Positions 19,431-30,022 of a stretch of DNA of 64,000 nt are shown piece after piece. The stretch comes from CAWCKS01 sp963763485 (GTDB lineage: Bacteria; Pseudomonadota; Alphaproteobacteria; Rhizobiales; Xanthobacteraceae). The stretch lies in assembly GCA_963763485.1 (NCBI GenBank), contig CAVXOW010000006.1:992001-1056000 (forward strand), written 5' to 3'. The notes under the pieces were generated by a model. It was not told the DNA's origin and ran no database searches. It was given only the letters and a program-made list of their open reading frames with translations. The position numbers and the translations under genes are program-made. How positions within the stretch are numbered: position 1 is the stretch's first letter; each line of letters opens with the position of its first letter.

Positions 19431-20150
19431 ATGACCGCATCACCAAACATTCTGGTCGTCGAAGACGATCGTGAAACCCGCGCACTGATCGCGCGCTATC
19501 TCAGGACCAACGCCTTCCAGGTCGCGACCGCGGCCGACGGCCGCGAGATGGATCGCGCGCTGGCGGCAAGCCGCGTCGATCTCATCATTCTCGACGTGAT
19601 GCTGCCGGGCGAGGACGGCTTGAGCCTGTGCCGCAAGCTTCGTCAGGCATCATCGCTGCCGATCATCATGCTGACGGCGCGCGGCGAAGACGTCGATCGC
19701 ATCCTCGGCCTCGAGATGGGCGCCGACGACTATCTGCCAAAGCCGTTCAATCCGCGCGAACTGCTGGCGCGCATCAAGGCGGTGCTGCGGCGCCAGGCGG
19801 TGGCGCTGACCGCGAGCGCGTTCGCCGGCGCGAAGGCGCTGCTATTCCGCGGTTGGCGGCTCGATCCTGGTTTGCGCGAGCTGCGCAATCCGCACGGCGC
19901 GCGCGTTGCGCTGACCAGCGCCGAGTTCGACCTGCTGCAGGTCTTGTGTGAGCGTCCCGGCCGGGTGCTGTCGCGCGACAGTTTGCTTGACCTGACCCAA
20001 GGCCGGACCGCGGGCTCGTTCGAACGCTCGATCGACGTGCTGATCAGCCGTATCCGCCGCAAGATTGAAACCGATCTGCAAAGCCCCGAGCTCATCAAGA
20101 CGGTGCGATCCGGCGGCTACCTGTTCACGCCGGAGGTGACGACCGCGTGA
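19431..20150 (+). CDS. OmpR-family response regulator
   Basis: A 239-residue DNA-binding regulator. The receiver domain (residues 1-120) has acidic residues ED at 11-12, the phosphorylated Asp55 in LIILDVMLPG and Lys104 in YLPKPF. The C-terminal winged helix covers about residues 135-235 and ends GYLFTPE. The upstream open frame begins earlier but the homology starts at the ATG at 19431. Its stop overlaps the histidine kinase start, so the pair are co-translated. Sequence pattern is like the alphaproteobacterial OmpR/EnvZ-like pairs that handle envelope or osmotic stress; the actual signal is unknown. Confidence 0.92.
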   Translation: MTASPNILVVEDDRETRALIARYLRTNAFQVATAADGREMDRALAASRVDLIILDVMLPGEDGLSLCRKLRQASSLPIIMLTARGEDVDRILGLEMGADDYLPKPFNPRELLARIKAVLRRQAVALTASAFAGAKALLFRGWRLDPGLRELRNPHGARVALTSAEFDLLQVLCERPGRVLSRDSLLDLTQGRTAGSFERSIDVLISRIRRKIETDLQSPELIKTVRSGGYLFTPEVTTA

Positions 20151-21493
20151 TGCCGCGCACCAACAGCCTGTGGCGGATGCTGAAGCTCGACCGCATCGGG
20201 AGCCAGATGGCGGCGCTCGTGCTGGTGTCGACCGTTGCAATCCACGCCGTGATCGCGACGACCTTTTACCTCAGTCGTCCCGAGCCCCGTTTACAGGACG
20301 AGGTCGGTCCGGGACAGCTGGTCTCGACCATAAAACTGATCGCCGCAGTCAGTGCCGGCGAACGCGAACGCGTGATCGCCGACGTCGCACAGACGTTTCC
20401 CGCAATTGGCGTTGAAGCACTGGCCGGAGCACCGGCTGCGACGGGCCCGACCGATGAGACATCGCGTGCGCGTTTCCTGCACGCGCGGCTCGGCACCGAC
20501 TTCACGGTCTTGACTGTGGGAACCGCCAACGACCCAAGTCGGATCGCGGTCGAACTGCCGGACCACAGCTGGATCGCCGCGCGCTTGCCGGGCGAGCGTC
20601 GACGCCCCTCGTTCTTCGGCGGGCCGTGGATGACGGCGCTGCTGTTCATCGTCGGCAGCGTATCGCTGTTGAGCCTGTGGGCGGCGCGGGCGCTGACGCG
20701 TCCGCTGTCGGCGTTCGCGACCGCGGCCGAGAACTTCAGCCTCACCGGTGCGCCCGAGCCGTTGCCTGAACGCGGCCCGCGCGAGATCCGCCTCGTGGCG
20801 CGCGCGCTCAACCGCATGCGATCGCGCATCGTTGACCTGATCGACGATCGCACCAAAATGCTGGCGGCGATCAGCCACGATCTCAGAACGCCGATCACCA
20901 GGCTTCGGCTGCGGTCGGAGTTCATCGAAGACGACGGCCAGCGTGCACAGACCTTGCGCGATCTCGACCAGATGCATGCGATGCTGGAGGCGGTGCTGTC
21001 GTTCCTCAAGAACGGCCGCAACGACGAGCGTTCCACGCTGATCGATCTGTCTGCCGCGCTGCAGCTGATTTGCGACCAGTTCAGCGACACCGGCAGCAAT
21101 GTTCGCTACGAAGGTGCGCAGCACCTGACGATCACGGCGCGGCCCGACGACCTGCACCGCGCGGTGACCAACCTGGTCGAGAACGCGGTGCGGTTCGGCA
21201 GTGAAGTGATCGTGCGGCTCAGCGGTAACCCGAGGTCGGCCGTGATCGAGGTCGAGGACGACGGTCCGGGCATCGCCGACGAGCGCAAGCGCGCCATGCT
21301 GGAGCCGTTCGTGCGCGGCGACGCCGCCCGCAACATGGACGAGGCGACGGGCTTTGGCCTCGGTCTCGCGATCGCCCATGCCATCGTCGATGGCCACGGC
21401 GGCACGCTGTCGCTGCTGGACCGCTCCGCACACGGCCTGATCGTCCGTATCGAACTGCCGCGACATCGCGACGCCTTGCTGGCGTCGGGGTAA
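20147..21493 (+). CDS. Sensor histidine kinase, EnvZ-like
   Basis: A 448-residue inner-membrane kinase paired with the preceding regulator by a four-base overlap. Two transmembrane segments (about residues 20-40 and 160-180) bracket a periplasmic domain of about 120 residues. A HAMP segment follows, then the H-box AISHDLRTPITRL with the phosphorylated histidine near residue 244, an N-box (NLVENAVRFG), and G-boxes (DDGPGI, GFGLGLAIAHAI). Translation can start at GTG 20147 or ATG 20150. Confidence 0.92.
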   Translation: MMPRTNSLWRMLKLDRIGSQMAALVLVSTVAIHAVIATTFYLSRPEPRLQDEVGPGQLVSTIKLIAAVSAGERERVIADVAQTFPAIGVEALAGAPAATGPTDETSRARFLHARLGTDFTVLTVGTANDPSRIAVELPDHSWIAARLPGERRRPSFFGGPWMTALLFIVGSVSLLSLWAARALTRPLSAFATAAENFSLTGAPEPLPERGPREIRLVARALNRMRSRIVDLIDDRTKMLAAISHDLRTPITRLRLRSEFIEDDGQRAQTLRDLDQMHAMLEAVLSFLKNGRNDERSTLIDLSAALQLICDQFSDTGSNVRYEGAQHLTITARPDDLHRAVTNLVENAVRFGSEVIVRLSGNPRSAVIEVEDDGPGIADERKRAMLEPFVRGDAARNMDEATGFGLGLAIAHAIVDGHGGTLSLLDRSAHGLIVRIELPRHRDALLASG

Positions 21494-21657
21494 CCCGAAA
21501 GCGCACGGTGTGCGAGACGCTGCGAACGCATGCGCCGATCCGTTTATTTGCCTCCTCGCAGAGATCCGCCGTCCGTCGTCACACGTCGAAACAGTTGGAA
21601 ACAGCGAGAATTCAAATCTCCATTCAATTGCCTGCTGCTCAATTCAATCAGGGCAGC

Positions 21658-21870
21658 ATGCAAAATCTTCTTCAATGGCTGAAAGAGCTTTGCGACTGCC
21701 GCGAGCCATACGACATCAATCTCTGGCACAAGTGGTACCCCCAACTCCCTGTCCGGGACATCAATGGAAAGTGGCTCTTTTTCGAGGTGTGGCGCCGGCG
21801 CGGACCGAACGGATGGGAATACCAGGAGCGAGAGGAAACCGAGGACGAGTTTTATGACCGCCAATGGTAG
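21658..21870 (+). CDS. Small acidic conserved hypothetical protein
   Basis: A 70-residue protein rich in Trp, Glu and Arg (for example NLWHKWYPQLP, KWLFFEVWRRR, EEFYDRQW-like tail). GGGCAG precedes the ATG. No known domain is recognised and there is no signal peptide. The longer open frame from 21508 adds only Arg/Ser-rich sequence unlike coding sequence. It follows the kinase gene in the same direction but after 165 bases, so a link is uncertain. Confidence 0.6.
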   Translation: MQNLLQWLKELCDCREPYDINLWHKWYPQLPVRDINGKWLFFEVWRRRGPNGWEYQEREETEDEFYDRQW

Positions 21871-22103
21871 CTGAGAACATTTGGCTCGCGGACGAACGTC
21901 CCTCGCGTCGGCTCGCTGAAAGCAATCGCGCTCCGACCGAAGCGACTGTTCTTGCGCGACGAACCAGGAGTGCTCGGCCGGATCGCGGCGACACGCCGCA
22001 GCAGCGGGCTGGCATCCGCACCCCTCCACCGATAGAATCAGCGCGCACACGCTTGAGAATCAAGCGGTTGCCCACCCTTCGACGGGTAGGTGGGGAAGCG
22101 ACG

Positions 22104-23672
22104 ATGCACCTTCGGCTGATCCTGTTCGGAGCAGCGAGCCTAGCGATCTCGTTCTTCGCGAGCCTGTTCATGATGAACTGGCTGTGGCCGCGCGACGACA
22201 GCACGAGCATGAAGCCGGCACTGGCGTCGATGCCGCCGCTGCCGCCGGCCACGCGCTCCTCGACCATCGTCGCGCCGATCTCGATTGCGTTGTCGGCGAT
22301 CCGCGAAGCGGTCGATCGCGCCGCGCCGCGCAATTTCAACGGCAACGCCGACAACCCCGCACCGCAGCTGATCCAGAATGCCGTCATCAGCTGGACCGTG
22401 GCGCGCGGGCCGATTGCCGCCAATGGCGGCGGCAATGCGCTGTCGATCTCGACCCAGCTCAACGGCCAGGTCCACGCGTTGGGCGCGCTGTCGCAAACCG
22501 CCGGCAACGCCGTGAACGGCCTGGTGACCAACCTGCTCGGCGACGCCGGCAAGAAGCTCGGCAACGCCGGCCTTGGCATCAACATCAAGAACCTCGACGC
22601 CACTGCCGACATTCACGGTACGGTCGCGGTGACCTCGCGCCCCACCTTGCTGCCAAACTGGCGGGTCGAGCCGAATATGGCCGGCCAGGTCAACCTCGCC
22701 GACACCAACGTTTCGGCGGCGGGGCTAAAGGTCAATGTCAACGGGCAATTGCGGCCGATCATCGACAAGATGGTTGCCGAGCAGGTCGCGACGATGGAGC
22801 AGCGGGTGCGCTCCAATCCGATCATCGAGCAAACGGCGCGGACGCAATGGGCGAAGATCTGCCGCTCGATGCCGTTGCAGGCGCCGGGCGCCGGACTGCC
22901 TGAGCTGTGGATCGAAGTGCGTCCGGTCAAAGTGCTCGCGATGCAGCCGAAGATCGACGCCAGCAACGTCCAGCTGACGCTTGCGATCGACGGCGAGACC
23001 CGCATCACCTCAACGCAGACCAAGCCGAACTGTCCGTTCCCCGGTGCGCTCGAGATCGTGCCGTCGCTCGAGGCCGGCAAGGTCAATATCGGCGTGCCGA
23101 TCGACCTGCCGTTCACCGAGGTCAACACGATCATCGACGCTCAGCTCAAGGGCAAGACGTTCCCCGACGACGGCAGCGGGTCGGTGGCGATCACCGTGAA
23201 AAAGGCGACGGTCGAGGCGGCCGGCGATCGCCTCCTGATCTCACTGCTCGTCAATGCCGCGGAGAAGGAGACATTCTTCGGCTTTGGTGGCGACGCCACC
23301 GTACATGTCTACGGCAAGCCGGTGCTCGACCAGGCGCAGCAGGTGCTGCGGCTGACCGACATCCAGCTCGCGGTGGAATCGGAAGCGGCGTTCGGCCTGC
23401 TCGGCGCGGCCGCCAAGGCGGCGATGCCGTACTTGCAGAAGGCGCTCGCCGACAAGGCGCAGGTCGACCTGAAGCCATTCGCCGCCAATGCGCGCAACAA
23501 GGTCGCGGCCGCGATGAAGGAATTCAGCAAGAGCGAGGACGGCGTCAGCGTCGACGCCGCGGTCACGGGCCTGAGGCTCGCCGACATCGCCTTCGATGCC
23601 AAGACGCTCCGCGTGATCGCGGAAGCCGACGGCACGGTGAACGTGGCAGTAACGTCGCTGCCGGCGCTGTAG
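22104..23672 (+). CDS. DUF4403 family protein, membrane-anchored
   Basis: A 522-residue protein with one transmembrane helix (about residues 4-26) and a large periplasmic part of the DUF4403 family. The exported region has repeated beta-rich modules that resemble lipid- or polysaccharide-binding proteins (TULIP/SMP-like folds), but no enzyme motif is visible, and the role is not known. TGGGGAAG before the ATG at 22104 decides the start; the open frame from 21864 is not supported. A palindromic repeat follows 26 bases after the stop. Confidence 0.85.
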   Translation: MHLRLILFGAASLAISFFASLFMMNWLWPRDDSTSMKPALASMPPLPPATRSSTIVAPISIALSAIREAVDRAAPRNFNGNADNPAPQLIQNAVISWTVARGPIAANGGGNALSISTQLNGQVHALGALSQTAGNAVNGLVTNLLGDAGKKLGNAGLGINIKNLDATADIHGTVAVTSRPTLLPNWRVEPNMAGQVNLADTNVSAAGLKVNVNGQLRPIIDKMVAEQVATMEQRVRSNPIIEQTARTQWAKICRSMPLQAPGAGLPELWIEVRPVKVLAMQPKIDASNVQLTLAIDGETRITSTQTKPNCPFPGALEIVPSLEAGKVNIGVPIDLPFTEVNTIIDAQLKGKTFPDDGSGSVAITVKKATVEAAGDRLLISLLVNAAEKETFFGFGGDATVHVYGKPVLDQAQQVLRLTDIQLAVESEAAFGLLGAAAKAAMPYLQKALADKAQVDLKPFAANARNKVAAAMKEFSKSEDGVSVDAAVTGLRLADIAFDAKTLRVIAEADGTVNVAVTSLPAL

Positions 23673-23698
23673 GGCTTCAGCCGCAGATCCCGAGGAAT

Positions 23699-23779
23699 CG
23701 TCATTGCGAGCGAAGCGAAGCAATCCAGGGCCCCGCACAAGAACTGGATTGCTTCGTCGCTGCGCTCCTCGCAATGACG
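23699..23779. repeat. 81-bp palindromic repeat, family B, copy 1
   Basis: Arms CGTCATTGCGAG and CTCGCAATGACG enclose a GC-rich palindromic centre. Compared with the reverse complement of the copy at 27415-27495 it differs at 2 of 81 positions. The two copies are in opposite orientation and flank the M28-like and thiC genes. Confidence 0.9.
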
Positions 23780-23822
23780 ATTCAGGACTTACGCCCGCAG
23801 TTCGATCGTGCGAAACTTACGT

Positions 23823-25145
23823 ATGATTTTGCGCTCGCCCTCATTTGCCGTGGCTCTCCTTATGACTGCTCTCTCGCAACTCGCCACTCCTGCCCGCGCG
23901 CAGGATGATCCGCTCGCAGGCAACCGGCTCTACGCCGACGTCGAACACTATGCGTCGTTCGGCATCCATCGTTACGGCACCGAAGCCGATCACGCGACCA
24001 CCGACTGGATTGCGGAGGAGATGCGGAAGGCCGGCCTCGCCGTCGAGTTCCAGAATTTTGCGCTGGGCAAGCAATACTTTGTCGACAAAGCCGATGTTAC
24101 GGTCGGTGCGGAAAAGATCGACGCGCTGCCGTTCTGGTGGATCCCGGAAGACAAGGCCTCGTTCACGCTGACGGTGCCGCTTGCTCCTGATGACGGCGAC
24201 GCGTCCGGCAAAATCGTCGCGCTGCACTTGCCCTATGACCGCACGGCGTATCTGGCCGACACCCACAAGCAGGCGATCGCTTTAAGCGCGAAGCGCAATC
24301 CGGCCGCGATCATCCTGACCATCGACAATCCCGGCGAAGACATCTTCGTCTACAACGTCGCCCAGGACGATCCGCCGTGGCCGGTGCCCGTCGTCGTGGT
24401 CGCCGCGGGAAAACGCGCGCTGCTCACGCAGGCGCAGGCCGACGGCAAGCCGGCCACCATCAATGTCAGTGGCCAGTATCGAAAAGATGTCGCCGGCCGC
24501 AATGTGGTGGCGAAACTCGATCGCGGCGCGGCCGACACCATCGTGATTTCGACGCCGATGACCGGCTGGTTCACCTGCGCCTGCGAGCGCGGCTCGGGCA
24601 TCGCGGCGTTCCTCGCGCTGGCGCGCATGGTCGGCGCGACGCAGCCCAATGTGAATGTCGTATTCGTCGCCACCGCCGGCCACGAGGTCGGCCATGGCGG
24701 CATGGAAATCTTCCTGCACGACAATCCGCCGCCGCCGGAGCGCACGCTGGCGTGGATCCATATCGGTGCATCGGTCGCCTGCTACGATTTTCAAAAAGGC
24801 GGCGACGGCAAGTGGGTCACCGACAAGAAGCTCGATCTGCGCCGCCTGCTCACGTCGTCGGCGTCCACGGCTCAGCTGACCGACGCCGCGTTCAAGGACC
24901 AGCCGTTCAACCGCGCCGTCACATCAGACAAGGCGCCGCCCGGCGAACTCCGCGAGGTGTGGGGTGCGAAGTACCAGAACTTCCTCGGCATCGCCGCAGG
25001 GCACCGATTCTTCCACAACCCGACCGATTCGGTCGCCGTGACCGGTCCCGAAATCCTGGAACCGGTGGCGCGCGGATTAGCCGCCGTGATCGCCACACTC
25101 GCACAAAAGCAGCGTGCGGCGTTGGGTTCCGAGAAGAAGATGTGA
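23823..25145 (+). CDS. Secreted M28-like peptidase-fold protein with altered metal site
   Basis: A 440-residue exported protein, signal peptide residues 1-26 ending ATPARA. Overall order resembles zinc peptidase family M28 (protease-associated insert, then catalytic part). However, the usual His/Asp pair and the GANDNASG region are replaced by TPMTGWFTCACERGSGIAAF, and the usual glutamate pair appears as HEVGHGG with HEVGH near residue 287, an HEXXH-like string. So it is either a peptidase with an unusual zinc site or a non-catalytic homologue. The ATG at 23823 gives the better signal peptide, but no ribosome binding site is visible; GTG 23808 is possible. Confidence 0.7.
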   Translation: MILRSPSFAVALLMTALSQLATPARAQDDPLAGNRLYADVEHYASFGIHRYGTEADHATTDWIAEEMRKAGLAVEFQNFALGKQYFVDKADVTVGAEKIDALPFWWIPEDKASFTLTVPLAPDDGDASGKIVALHLPYDRTAYLADTHKQAIALSAKRNPAAIILTIDNPGEDIFVYNVAQDDPPWPVPVVVVAAGKRALLTQAQADGKPATINVSGQYRKDVAGRNVVAKLDRGAADTIVISTPMTGWFTCACERGSGIAAFLALARMVGATQPNVNVVFVATAGHEVGHGGMEIFLHDNPPPPERTLAWIHIGASVACYDFQKGGDGKWVTDKKLDLRRLLTSSASTAQLTDAAFKDQPFNRAVTSDKAPPGELREVWGAKYQNFLGIAAGHRFFHNPTDSVAVTGPEILEPVARGLAAVIATLAQKQRAALGSEKKM

Positions 25146-25176
25146 GTTCTCACGCGAGCCGCATTGCACAAACCTC

Positions 25177-25256
25177 GTCATGCCCGGCCTCGTGCCGGGC
25201 ATCCACGTCTTCCTCGCCGCAAAAACGTGGATGGCCGGAACAAGTCCGGCCATGAC
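25177..25256. repeat. Palindromic repeat, family C, copy 1
   Basis: Arms GTCATGCCCGG and its complement, with inner stems GCCCGGC.../ACGTGGATGGCCGG. Related copies are at 31618-31706 (well conserved) and 28890-28983 (degenerate). Confidence 0.85.
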
Positions 25257-25284
25257 CGCAAGCTTGGTAGGCACAACGGCCGGG

Positions 25285-25312
25285 TTGACCCCGCGCCCAT
25301 CAGGTCTAATAT
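25285..25312 (+). promoter_or_regulatory. Promoter for the thiC riboswitch leader
   Basis: TTGACC at 25285-25290 and TAATAT at 25307-25312 are separated by 16 bases, close to a strong housekeeping promoter. Transcription would start near 25319, at the beginning of the TPP aptamer. Confidence 0.75.
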
Positions 25313-25317
25313 AAAGG

Positions 25318-25412
25318 CTGTTCCGAGGGGTGCTCCGGTCCGGAGCTGAGATTCCGCTTTTGCGGTGACCCTTTGAACCTGATCCGGGTCATGCCGGCGA
25401 AGGGACTGGACA
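25318..25412 (+). ncRNA. TPP (THI-box) riboswitch
   Basis: The thiamine pyrophosphate aptamer: GGGGTGCTCCGG, CTGAGAT, then ACCCTTTGAACCTGATCCGG and ATGCCGGCGAAGGGA appear in the canonical order. It represses the downstream thiC when thiamine pyrophosphate is abundant. About 130 bases separate it from the thiC start; the expression platform is not obvious, but a small frame begins at 25416 with AAGGGA from the aptamer 3' end as a possible ribosome binding site. Confidence 0.95.
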
Positions 25413-25539
25413 CATATGAAGCTTCTTCTCCACTCCATCGTCGGCCAAGCCGCGTCAACCGGATTCCGCGCGACCGCGCACGTTTGCGCTGTGCGTCGCT
25501 CCACAACCCAACCACTGACGGCACAAGGGACCAGAGAAA

Positions 25540-27399
<1,860 letters not shown>

Positions 27400-27414
27400 C
27401 GGTACGGCGCCTTC

Positions 27415-27495
27415 CGTCATTGCGAGGAGCGTAGCGACGAAGCAATCCAGTTCTTGTGCGGGGCCATGGATTGCTTCGCTTCGCTCGCAATGACG
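27415..27495. repeat. 81-bp palindromic repeat, family B, copy 2
   Basis: Same element as at 23699-23779 in the opposite orientation, 79 of 81 positions identical. It begins 16 bases after the thiC stop and may also act as its 3'-end hairpin. Confidence 0.9.
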
Positions 27496-27588
27496 ACACG
27501 ATTGCACCCGTGGCGCCAATCGCTATACTACCTCCGCTTGCATCACACCAACGTTGCGCGGCAGCGCGGCGGCAAATGGAGGGGCTTC

Positions 27589-27876
27589 ATGAAGATCGAA
27601 AACATCTGCGCCGCGGCAGTCGCTGTGGTTGTCGCGTGCGGCTCAGCGGCGCTGGCAAAGGACAAACCCGCCTCAGCGTCTGGCCTGCGCGCCGCCCAAA
27701 TCGAGTGCTCGAAGCAGTACGGGGCCTACGAGGATCCGACGACGAAGACGTTGAAGTTCCCCCAGACCAGCCTCACGGGAAGCCAGTCCATGATCGATGC
27801 CATCTACGCCTGCGTCGCGCAGAAGACCGGCAAGCCAGCGACGCCTTTCATCCGGTCGGAAGTGATCATTCGCTGA
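27589..27876 (+). CDS. Small secreted hypothetical protein
   Basis: A 95-residue protein with a signal peptide (residues 1-23, ending ALAK) and a mature part of about 72 residues that contains two cysteines (QIECSKQYGAY and DAIYACVAQK), which may form a disulfide. GGAGGGG stands before the ATG. Not recognised; a following gene, 17 bases away in the same direction, suggests an operon of exported proteins. Confidence 0.65.
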   Translation: MKIENICAAAVAVVVACGSAALAKDKPASASGLRAAQIECSKQYGAYEDPTTKTLKFPQTSLTGSQSMIDAIYACVAQKTGKPATPFIRSEVIIR

Positions 27877-27892
27877 CGCGCGGACCGAGAGA

Positions 27893-28444
27893 GTGACGCG
27901 ATTGCTCTGTGCGACACTCGCCTTGGCGATGATGTCAGGCCTGCCCGCCAGCAATTCGGAGACGTACAAATTCGATGCATCGAAATTGCGGCCCTTGCTC
28001 GACAAGGACCAGTCCTTGCGCAGCAAGGACCGGCCGAGATTGACTTTCAGCTGGGTCAGCAACCTGCAATCACATATCAATGCATGCTGGCAGCTTCCCA
28101 AAGAGGTCACCGACAAGACCAAGGTGGCCGCTCGCATCGTCCTTGAACTAAACCCCGACGGCTCGCTGAAGAACGAGCCATCGATCCTAGAGGTGACGAA
28201 ACATCCGCTGAGCAAAGCGTTCGCCGAGAGTGCGGTTGCCGCTATCAAGCACTGCGCACCCTACGCGTTCTTGCCGGCCGAGGAATACACGGGCGGCTGG
28301 GACAAGCTCGACATGAGCTTCTCGGGCGATCCGGTGGCAACAAGTGAGTTCAAGTCTGGCGCCGGGTATCATTTTGACCCACACGAGGTGCAAAAGGCTC
28401 TTCAACAGCGGCAGCAAGAACGCAGCACTCCTTCAGATCAGTGA
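27893..28444 (+). CDS. Exported TonB/TolA C-terminal-like protein
   Basis: A 183-residue protein with a signal peptide (GTG start, residues 1-20). Residues about 45-125 resemble the C-terminal domain of TolA/TonB proteins: SHINACWQLP, then VAARIVLELNPDGSLKNEPS and AFAESAVAAIKHCAPY, with the usual pair of cysteines. It lacks the N-terminal anchor and long linker of TolA, so it is a free periplasmic domain; the partner is unknown. It directly follows the small secreted protein gene. Confidence 0.75.
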   Translation: MTRLLCATLALAMMSGLPASNSETYKFDASKLRPLLDKDQSLRSKDRPRLTFSWVSNLQSHINACWQLPKEVTDKTKVAARIVLELNPDGSLKNEPSILEVTKHPLSKAFAESAVAAIKHCAPYAFLPAEEYTGGWDKLDMSFSGDPVATSEFKSGAGYHFDPHEVQKALQQRQQERSTPSDQ

Positions 28445-28601
28445 CAGCTCGCCGCCTCAATCCCGCAAATCCCGCCTCGTTTCTTTGAACTTCTTCCCGC
28501 CTTCCCGACACTCAACCGGCAGAGCGTTGCAAAGCTCACCTCAAGAGCCTCCGTTTTCCGCGCGAGGCCGACACAATCCCTTTTCAAGGAGACCAAAATT
28601 C

Positions 28602-28848
28602 ATGCGTCGTTTCTCGATTTTGTGTGCCGCCCTCGGCCTTGCCGCCACCGCGCTGGACCAGCCCCGCGCAAGCGTCCTTCAAGGTGATCCGCTGGGACAC
28701 GACCGGCGTTTGCCAGATCTGGGACAACGCGGTCCCGACAAAACCCTTTCCGTCCGATTACAAGGTGGTCAGCCACTCGGTGCCAACCTTCATGGATGCG
28801 GTTGCCACGAAGGACAAGCTGTTCCACGCGGCCAAGTGCACGATCTGA
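28602..28848 (+). pseudogene. Small secreted hypothetical protein, frameshifted in its signal peptide
   Basis: AAGGAGA precedes an ATG whose product begins MRRFSILCAALGLAATAL, a signal peptide. At 28655-28656 the doubled G breaks the frame. Removing one G joins it to TSPAQASFKVIRWDTTGV and the C-terminal tail that ends at 28848 with HAAKCTI; the resulting 81-residue protein has two cysteines near residue 50 and the end. Without repair the first frame reads meaningless sequence to 28856. The family is not recognised. Confidence 0.65.
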
Positions 28849-28889
28849 TCGCTTGAGCGTTGCCGAGGCGCGGCCTCGATTTGACGACA

Positions 28890-28983
28890 TCATGCCCGGC
28901 CCTGCTCCGGGCATTTCGCTTTGGGGGCCGTGTTCGATGTGACAACAAGGACGCGGATGACTGGGACAAGCGTGGCCATGACG
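28890..28983. repeat. Degenerate palindromic repeat, family C
   Basis: Outer ends CATGCCCGG and GGCCATGAC match the copies at 25177 and 31618, but the middle is diverged. Confidence 0.6.
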
Positions 28984-29032
28984 GGCTAGGATTGGACTCA
29001 ACCACCCCAATCAATCAGCCAGAGGCACCCTC

Positions 29033-30010
29033 ATGCCCATCACCCACCGCTTCGTCGACACCAACGGCATCCGCATGCACATCGCAGAAGCCGGCTCCGG
29101 CCCGCTGGTGCTGTTCTGCCATGGCTGGCCGGAATCCTGGTACTCGTGGCGGCATCAGCTCGAGGCGGTGGCGGCGGCGGGCTTTCACGCGGTGGCGCCG
29201 GACATGCGCGGCTACGGCCAGACCGACAAGCCCGAAGCGATCGACCAGTACACGCTGATGCATCTGACCGGCGACATGGTCGGCGTGCTCGATTCGCTCA
29301 AGCAACAGTCCGCCGTCATCGTTGGCCACGACTGGGGCGGGCCGGTCGCCTGGCACTCCGCGCTGTTCCGGCCCGACCGCTTCCGCGCTATCGCAGCCCT
29401 CAGCGTGCCCTATCGCCCGCGCGGCACGGTGCGGCCGACGTCGGTGATGCCGAAGACCGCGACGCACGAATTCTACCAGCTCTATTTCCAGACGCCCGGC
29501 CGCGCCGAAGCCGAGTTCGAGCGCGATCCGAAACGCACCATCGCACTCACCATGATCGGCGTATCGGGCGCCACGCCGACACCCGGCGCACTTACCGACG
29601 CAAGCCCCGGCCCCGGCATGGTGCCGAGCGCCGGCGGCTGGCTCGGCGATCGCCCGATGCCGCAACAATTTCCGGAATGGCTGACCGAGACCGACGTCGA
29701 CTTCTATGCAAACGAATTCAAGAAGGCCGGCTTCCGCGGCGGCCTGAACTGGTATCGCAACATCGACCGCAACTGGGAGCTGATGGCGCCGTTCGCCGGC
29801 GCCAAGGTCGAAGTGCCCGCGCTGTTCATGACCGGCGACAAGGACCTCGTCTACAAATTCCCCGGCGCCGAACAACTCATCGCCAACCTCACGCAGTTCG
29901 TGCCGAAGCTGAAGAAGACCGTGATCCTGCCCGGCTGCGGCCACTGGACCCAGCAAGAGCGCAAGGCCGACGTCAACCGCGAGCTGGTGGCGTTCTTGAA
30001 GGGGCTGTAG
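29033..30010 (+). CDS. Epoxide-hydrolase-like alpha/beta hydrolase
   Basis: A 325-residue soluble hydrolase. The oxyanion turn HGWPESWYSW near residue 30, the nucleophile aspartate in GHDWGG near residue 100, a further acid in TGDKDLVY and the histidine in GCGHWTQQ near residue 305 give the Asp-His-acid set of epoxide hydrolases and haloalkane dehalogenases. The substrate is not known. It is convergent with the nitroreductase gene (12 bases between stops). Confidence 0.88.
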   Translation: MPITHRFVDTNGIRMHIAEAGSGPLVLFCHGWPESWYSWRHQLEAVAAAGFHAVAPDMRGYGQTDKPEAIDQYTLMHLTGDMVGVLDSLKQQSAVIVGHDWGGPVAWHSALFRPDRFRAIAALSVPYRPRGTVRPTSVMPKTATHEFYQLYFQTPGRAEAEFERDPKRTIALTMIGVSGATPTPGALTDASPGPGMVPSAGGWLGDRPMPQQFPEWLTETDVDFYANEFKKAGFRGGLNWYRNIDRNWELMAPFAGAKVEVPALFMTGDKDLVYKFPGAEQLIANLTQFVPKLKKTVILPGCGHWTQQERKADVNRELVAFLKGL

Positions 30011-30022
30011 GCGGGGCCGCCC

